This document shows positions 60,171 to 64,000 of a DNA stretch of 64,000 bases, piece after piece. Below the pieces are notes generated by a model. It worked only from the letters and a program-made list of their open reading frames with translations, searched no databases and had not been told where the DNA came from. How positions within the stretch are numbered: position 1 is the stretch's first letter; every line of letters begins with the position of its first letter. A program made the position numbers and the translations under genes. The stretch covers positions 26,477,835 to 26,541,834 of the forward strand of contig NC_003076.8 of the NCBI RefSeq assembly GCF_000001735.4, written 5' to 3'. The DNA comes from Arabidopsis thaliana (taxonomy: Eukaryota > Streptophyta > Magnoliopsida > Brassicales > Brassicaceae).

Positions 60171-60480
60171 TGAAAGAGTAGAGTAAAATTAACGGTTGAT
60201 CACAGATCTGGATAGAAGAAAAAGACGAGAGAAATAGAGTAAACAAAGAACGTTTGTACGATTAGGGAACGAGAGGAAAGTGCTATCGAATGGATCTCTG
60301 ACTCTGGATTTTGTATTTGTAAAGGAAAAAAGGAAACTTGGCCGAGAGAGAGACGAAAATACCTAAATACCCCTTGGGAAAAAGGAAACCTTGTGTTTCG
60401 AACGTTGAAAAATTCGCCTACGTAATAACGGCTAGTGGGTGAGCTGGAACTCCAATGATGGGCTTTGAAAGTGACCAATG

Positions 60481-61076
60481 GGCTTCCTTGAGGCGGTTAG
60501 TGGAGACTGATTCTTTCATGAAAATACGTTTCTTTTGGACTTGTAACAAAAGTATAACTTGAAGCTAAATAATTTTTTTTTGTCTATTTTCTTCTTTAAT
60601 CATTAAACCGTACAAATCGAGAATATAAAATACAAGTTTACGCCAAGACCTACCCACATAAGCCATGGAAGTAACAAATGGAGAGTCTTGTTCTCTCCGG
60701 CGATGTCTGAAATCAAACGCCGACGACGTTTTATTGTTCTGAATCTTCTTCATCCTTCAAATTATCAACGATAGTCATCTCTTTCACAGAATCCAAAACA
60801 AACATTGTTGAATGGTTTTGCCCATGTTATAACTCACATGTGGCTGGAGAAATTCTAGGCCCTTGTATTTCATAGTGGGCCTAATAAGTAAAGCCCATTA
60901 CTAAATAACCAACCTTTTGAGTTTTGACGGGTTATTACTAATAATTTTCGTCGCACTAATAAAGTTCATTCATTCCGGCCAAAAAACTATATATTATGAA
61001 ATCTATCACTATAACTTTCGTGGACGAGCTGAGATCGTTCCATTCGCTATAAAAAAGTGGTTTAATTAGTATCATT
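60481..61076. other. Spacer with the MAN7 3' flank
   Basis: Contains GGCCCA-type boxes at 60858-60900. A 62-codon minus-strand frame (60565-60753, beginning MKKIQNNKTSSAFDFRHRRR) is more complex in composition than its surroundings, but has no recognisable domain and is not called. Confidence 0.35.
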
Positions 61077-63003
61077 TCAGTTATTGATTTTGTGACCTCG
61101 TTTCCCAACTTGTCCCTGACCTCTCGCTCTCTTCCATTTCTCCACATTGATCATCCTAGCGAAGATTTTCCTAATCAAAGTCAACTTCCGCGATTGCTGT
61201 GAAATGACGTTAACGGTCGACGAGCTTTGGCTAAGTATGATCCCATACCCATCTTGAAAATTATCAATTCCGTTTACCAGAAGTTGCCAGAACAATCCTC
61301 CTGCTGCTGCACCTCCTCGTTTTGCAGACCCGTAAATCTTGCTGTACACGGTGTTGAAGACGATGTCTCTCTGCGCTGGGGTATAACCTGGTTTCTTCAT
61401 TGATTTACCAAACTCTGCTAATATTATTGGTTTGTGAAGAACGTTCTGTGCGTCTTGGATGTGTGCGTCTAGCCATTTGTTCAAGAAATCCATTTGGGAT
61501 TGCTCGCTTGAGTCTGGAAACCTGCACAAGAAAATAAAACAGCACAAAAGTCAAACAAAAGTGATTAATGATTCAACTGATTTGGCCAAAACTTAAGTTT
61601 TGTGGCCTTACCATTCATCAGGGTAAGAGTGAACCGTGACGAAATCAATGCCGGGAATGCGGTTATTGGCGATGAAATCGGTTCCAAACTGGCCAGGTGG
61701 GTTAAGAGTCTTGCTTTGAGGTGAAGACTGACCATAGAAACCTTCGAGGCCAGCTTCAAGCAGATGGTTTCTGTCTAGTGATTTCACATGAGCAGCCATT
61801 TCAGTAATCCAAGCCTGTTTTCATAATGTAAAAAACCAAACCAACCCAAACAAGTCAGATCCCAAAGAAAGACTAGACAAGTAACAGAGTCATGGTGTGA
61901 AAATGTGTTTAGGTGAAAGTGAAACCTGAATGGCTCTTCCGGAAGGATCAGAGGGGCAACGGGGCTCGTTCATGAGCTCCCAAGCCATAATGGTTGGGTC
62001 ATCTTTGTAATGAACTTTGGTAAAGGTATTGAATCTGTTCAGCACAGCCTGCAGGAGCAAACAAAAATCCATTACTTTTTGCACTTTTTTGGTTGAATCT
62101 GCACAAGAGAGAAGATTAAAGGTTTGATTTTGAAACCTTGATATGGTTCTTGTAGAAATCTTTAACAAGAGAGTCAGTGAAGAAGTCGTCTTCAGAAGAA
62201 ACGGGACGGCCTCTGCTTCGAGCCCAATCCACATATTGCTTCCTCCCTCCGAAGCTCTCGTAGTTATTGGCAAAGCTGAGTATTATCTTTATACCATGCC
62301 TTCTTGCCTCAGCTAACGCAAAATCCAAACCCTTTTCACCAGAAATGACAAAAGAAACAGATTATTCACAGAAACATCAACAGAGAGTCTCAAAACTTGG
62401 CCACAAGATCAAAAAGCCACCAACTTTAGCTTTTGTGTCAGTTAGTGTAAAACAGCCGTATCATCAGATAAACAGAGAATCTCAAATTTGTCCAAAAAGA
62501 TTCACAGAAATTAATTCCATAAACAAGGAGATACCCAAATTATTGGTCTGATCCAACTGGTGCATTGATAAGTGTATATTCAATTTCTGATTAAACCATT
62601 TTTCCAAAGTTCTTCCAACTGAATCAAAACATAACATAACACACACAGACAAGTTGGGTTTAATGGAGGTTACCTGAAACATATCCTCGTTGTAGGAGCC
62701 AGGGGAATACTGAAGAGCCCTGTAACCGCCATCGCTGAAAGCCCAGGTTCGAGCAACGGTCAATCCATGGCGAGAAGCATCTTGGAAAGCGGTGGAGATC
62801 TTAGACCGTTGGGATGGATCGGAGGCTACGTACATGAGCCAGTAGGCATTGAAGCCATTAGCGTAATATGGATAGCCATTGAGACTAAACTGAACACCTT
62901 TCGTCCTCACGAACCCACCGCTCGGTAATGCATCTGTTCCTAGCTCCCAACAGCTGAGTTGGATCACGATCGCTAGAAATGGAAACAGAGCCAGAAGCTT
63001 CAT
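61077..63003 (-). CDS. MAN7: Endo-beta-1,4-mannanase MAN7 (GH5)
   Basis: A secreted glycoside hydrolase family 5 enzyme that cleaves the mannan backbone in cell walls; it acts in germination and wall loosening (family knowledge). Five exons, 62674-63003, 62137-62331, 61926-62048, 61612-61814 and 61077-61521, give 431 aa. Signal peptide: [20 protein letters not shown]. The mature domain starts near [20 protein letters not shown]. Catalytic acid/base Glu lies in [12 protein letters not shown] and the nucleophile Glu in [10 protein letters not shown]. Other GH5 markers are [28 protein letters not shown] and [20 protein letters not shown]. The C-terminal tail is basic ([17 protein letters not shown]). 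The final intron splits the Trp codon of PDEW. Confidence 0.96.
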
Positions 63004-64000
63004 CTTCTTCTTCTTCTTCCTCTGTTTTGTTGTTCTTGTGTGCTCTCTTCTTTCTTACACTCTTTATGGCTTGTCTTTGAGTGGGGTATTTATGGACTAA
63101 TAATAATTAATCATAACGGTTTGGGAAAAAAGCATTAATCTCATTTAAGGTAGTGTTAAACACGCATACTCATGTATTAGGGATTTTTCTCGTTGTTTGT
63201 TGTATTAGTGGTTGGTTATTAGTATAAATCTGTGATGCTCTCTCTTACTCAAATCAGCTAGTGTAACAACACTTCAAACTTTCTTAAAAGGTGTTTAAGT
63301 AAGAAAAGCAAAGCAGGTAATTCCGCTAATTATCGTAAGCGTGAAACCAGCAAATGGATCCCACTTAACACGTAAGCGTAGTAACCGTACACATGCTTCA
63401 CTGCTTCCCCATCGGATCGAGTTACACGTGGCATCATTCTATGTGGTTCTTACGACAGCAACCCACGCGTCTTCCGCTTCATGGATACAGGGCCCTTGCC
63501 CTTGCTCTTCATTTTATTTTATTTATGGGGTCGGCCTCTCAATTTAATTAAAAGGCCAAGACAATAATAAAGAAACTCATGTGCCGTTGCTCTTAGATTT
63601 TTCGGTTGAGTTCACGACAAAACAAAGGACACAAAAATTTATTGTGCAATCAGGAAAATGGTTTTCTTGTTAGTGAGAGAGCACTTTAGTTTTTTGCTTC
63701 TTTTGACTTACTTTCAAACAATCTTAAGACACTTTTTTTCTATCAACAGAAGAAGCATAGGCGCAATAAGTGGATCTTAACTTCCACCGACTCCACTCGA
63801 CCCAACCAAACACACACAGCAATTCACTCTACTTATCCCCCGCCATAAATTACGCTTCACCTTTTTCATTTCTTTTAAAGCAAATTTAAATGCAATTGTT
63901 TAATTATAAGTCTACTACCTGTGATCATGGAATGAGATATTCAGTGGGGTTGGTTGAACAAACTCTTAAGGACAAAACAAAAGAAGAAAGAGTTCAAATT
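63004..64000. other. MAN7 promoter and flank
   Basis: A (CTT/GAA)n leader tract lies directly upstream of the MAN7 ATG (63004-63018). The rest is AT-rich, with an ACACGTGGC G-box-like motif near 63424-63432 and a GGGTCGGCC element near 63528. No gene starts within the window. Confidence 0.45.

Larger units (their letters stand above)
59274..60480. other. Upstream region of the PPR fragment with two tandem duplications
   Basis: Contains a 186-bp duplication (59285/59471) and a 196-bp duplication (59830/60026). Read on the minus strand, 60180-60470 has GCCCAT boxes and a pyrimidine-rich stretch resembling a promoter plus leader. It is followed by two copies of an exon-like unit, each ending in a splice donor. 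A transcribed non-coding or chimeric locus is plausible. Confidence 0.45.

Noticed and set aside
60565..60753. 62-codon minus-strand frame beginning MKKIQNNK
   Set aside because: Slightly richer in charged residues than its surroundings, but without homology, a clear promoter or splice support.

Overview
The window is nuclear DNA from a plant of the mustard family and matches Arabidopsis thaliana. The genes have introns with GT-AG borders, long AT-rich spacers, GGCCCA-type promoter boxes and no operons. The order VND3, kinesin-7, GATA5, LRR protein, SHI, DIM1B, FOLT1, peroxidase 72, RAB18, PLP3b, Tm-1-like, SABATH methyltransferase, DUF4408 protein, LPP-epsilon2, MAN7 is, from memory, that of the At5g66290-At5g66460 interval near the bottom of chromosome 5. 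Several reconstructed protein lengths (VND3 292 aa, GATA5 339, SHI 331, DIM1B 380, peroxidase 336, RAB18 186, LPP 286, MAN7 431) agree with the Arabidopsis proteins as I remember them. Exon borders were worked out by hand from reading frame and splice sites, and no database was searched.

Layout. 0-3.4 kb: a six-exon coiled-coil protein of unknown function and the NAC factor VND3, both on the minus strand. 5.2-7.5 kb: an AT-rich transposon-like block made of a 169-bp tandem array and a duplicated ~430-bp unit. Each copy of that unit carries what looks like a plant snRNA-type promoter (USE box plus TATA, spaced exactly 34 bp) on the minus strand. 8-12.5 kb: a many-exon kinesin-7 gene. 12.5-18.4 kb: a gene-poor spacer. 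18.4-28.3 kb: GATA5, a secreted LRR protein and SHI, all minus strand. 32.5-43.6 kb: DIM1B (+), a small HMA-like protein without its metal-binding cysteines (-), FOLT1 (-), peroxidase 72 (-), RAB18 (-) and PLP3b (+). 44-49.2 kb: the Tm-1-like protein and a SABATH methyltransferase. 52.4-58.1 kb: a DUF4408/DUF761 protein and plastid LPP-epsilon2. 58.2-60.2 kb: a broken PPR gene fragment followed upstream by two short tandem duplications. 61-63 kb: endo-beta-mannanase MAN7.

These are independent genes with their own promoters and do not form one pathway. Themes recur: cell wall and xylem (VND3, peroxidase 72, MAN7), organelle metabolism (DIM1B for mitochondrial rRNA, FOLT1 for plastid folate, LPP-epsilon2 for plastid lipid), microtubules (kinesin-7, PLP3b), growth regulators (GATA5, SHI) and ABA response (RAB18, whose promoter carries several ABRE-like boxes). 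The most unusual non-genic signal is the pair of snRNA-like promoter modules inside the repeat at 6.4-7.1 kb. I found no CRISPR array, rRNA, tRNA or bacterial-type element.
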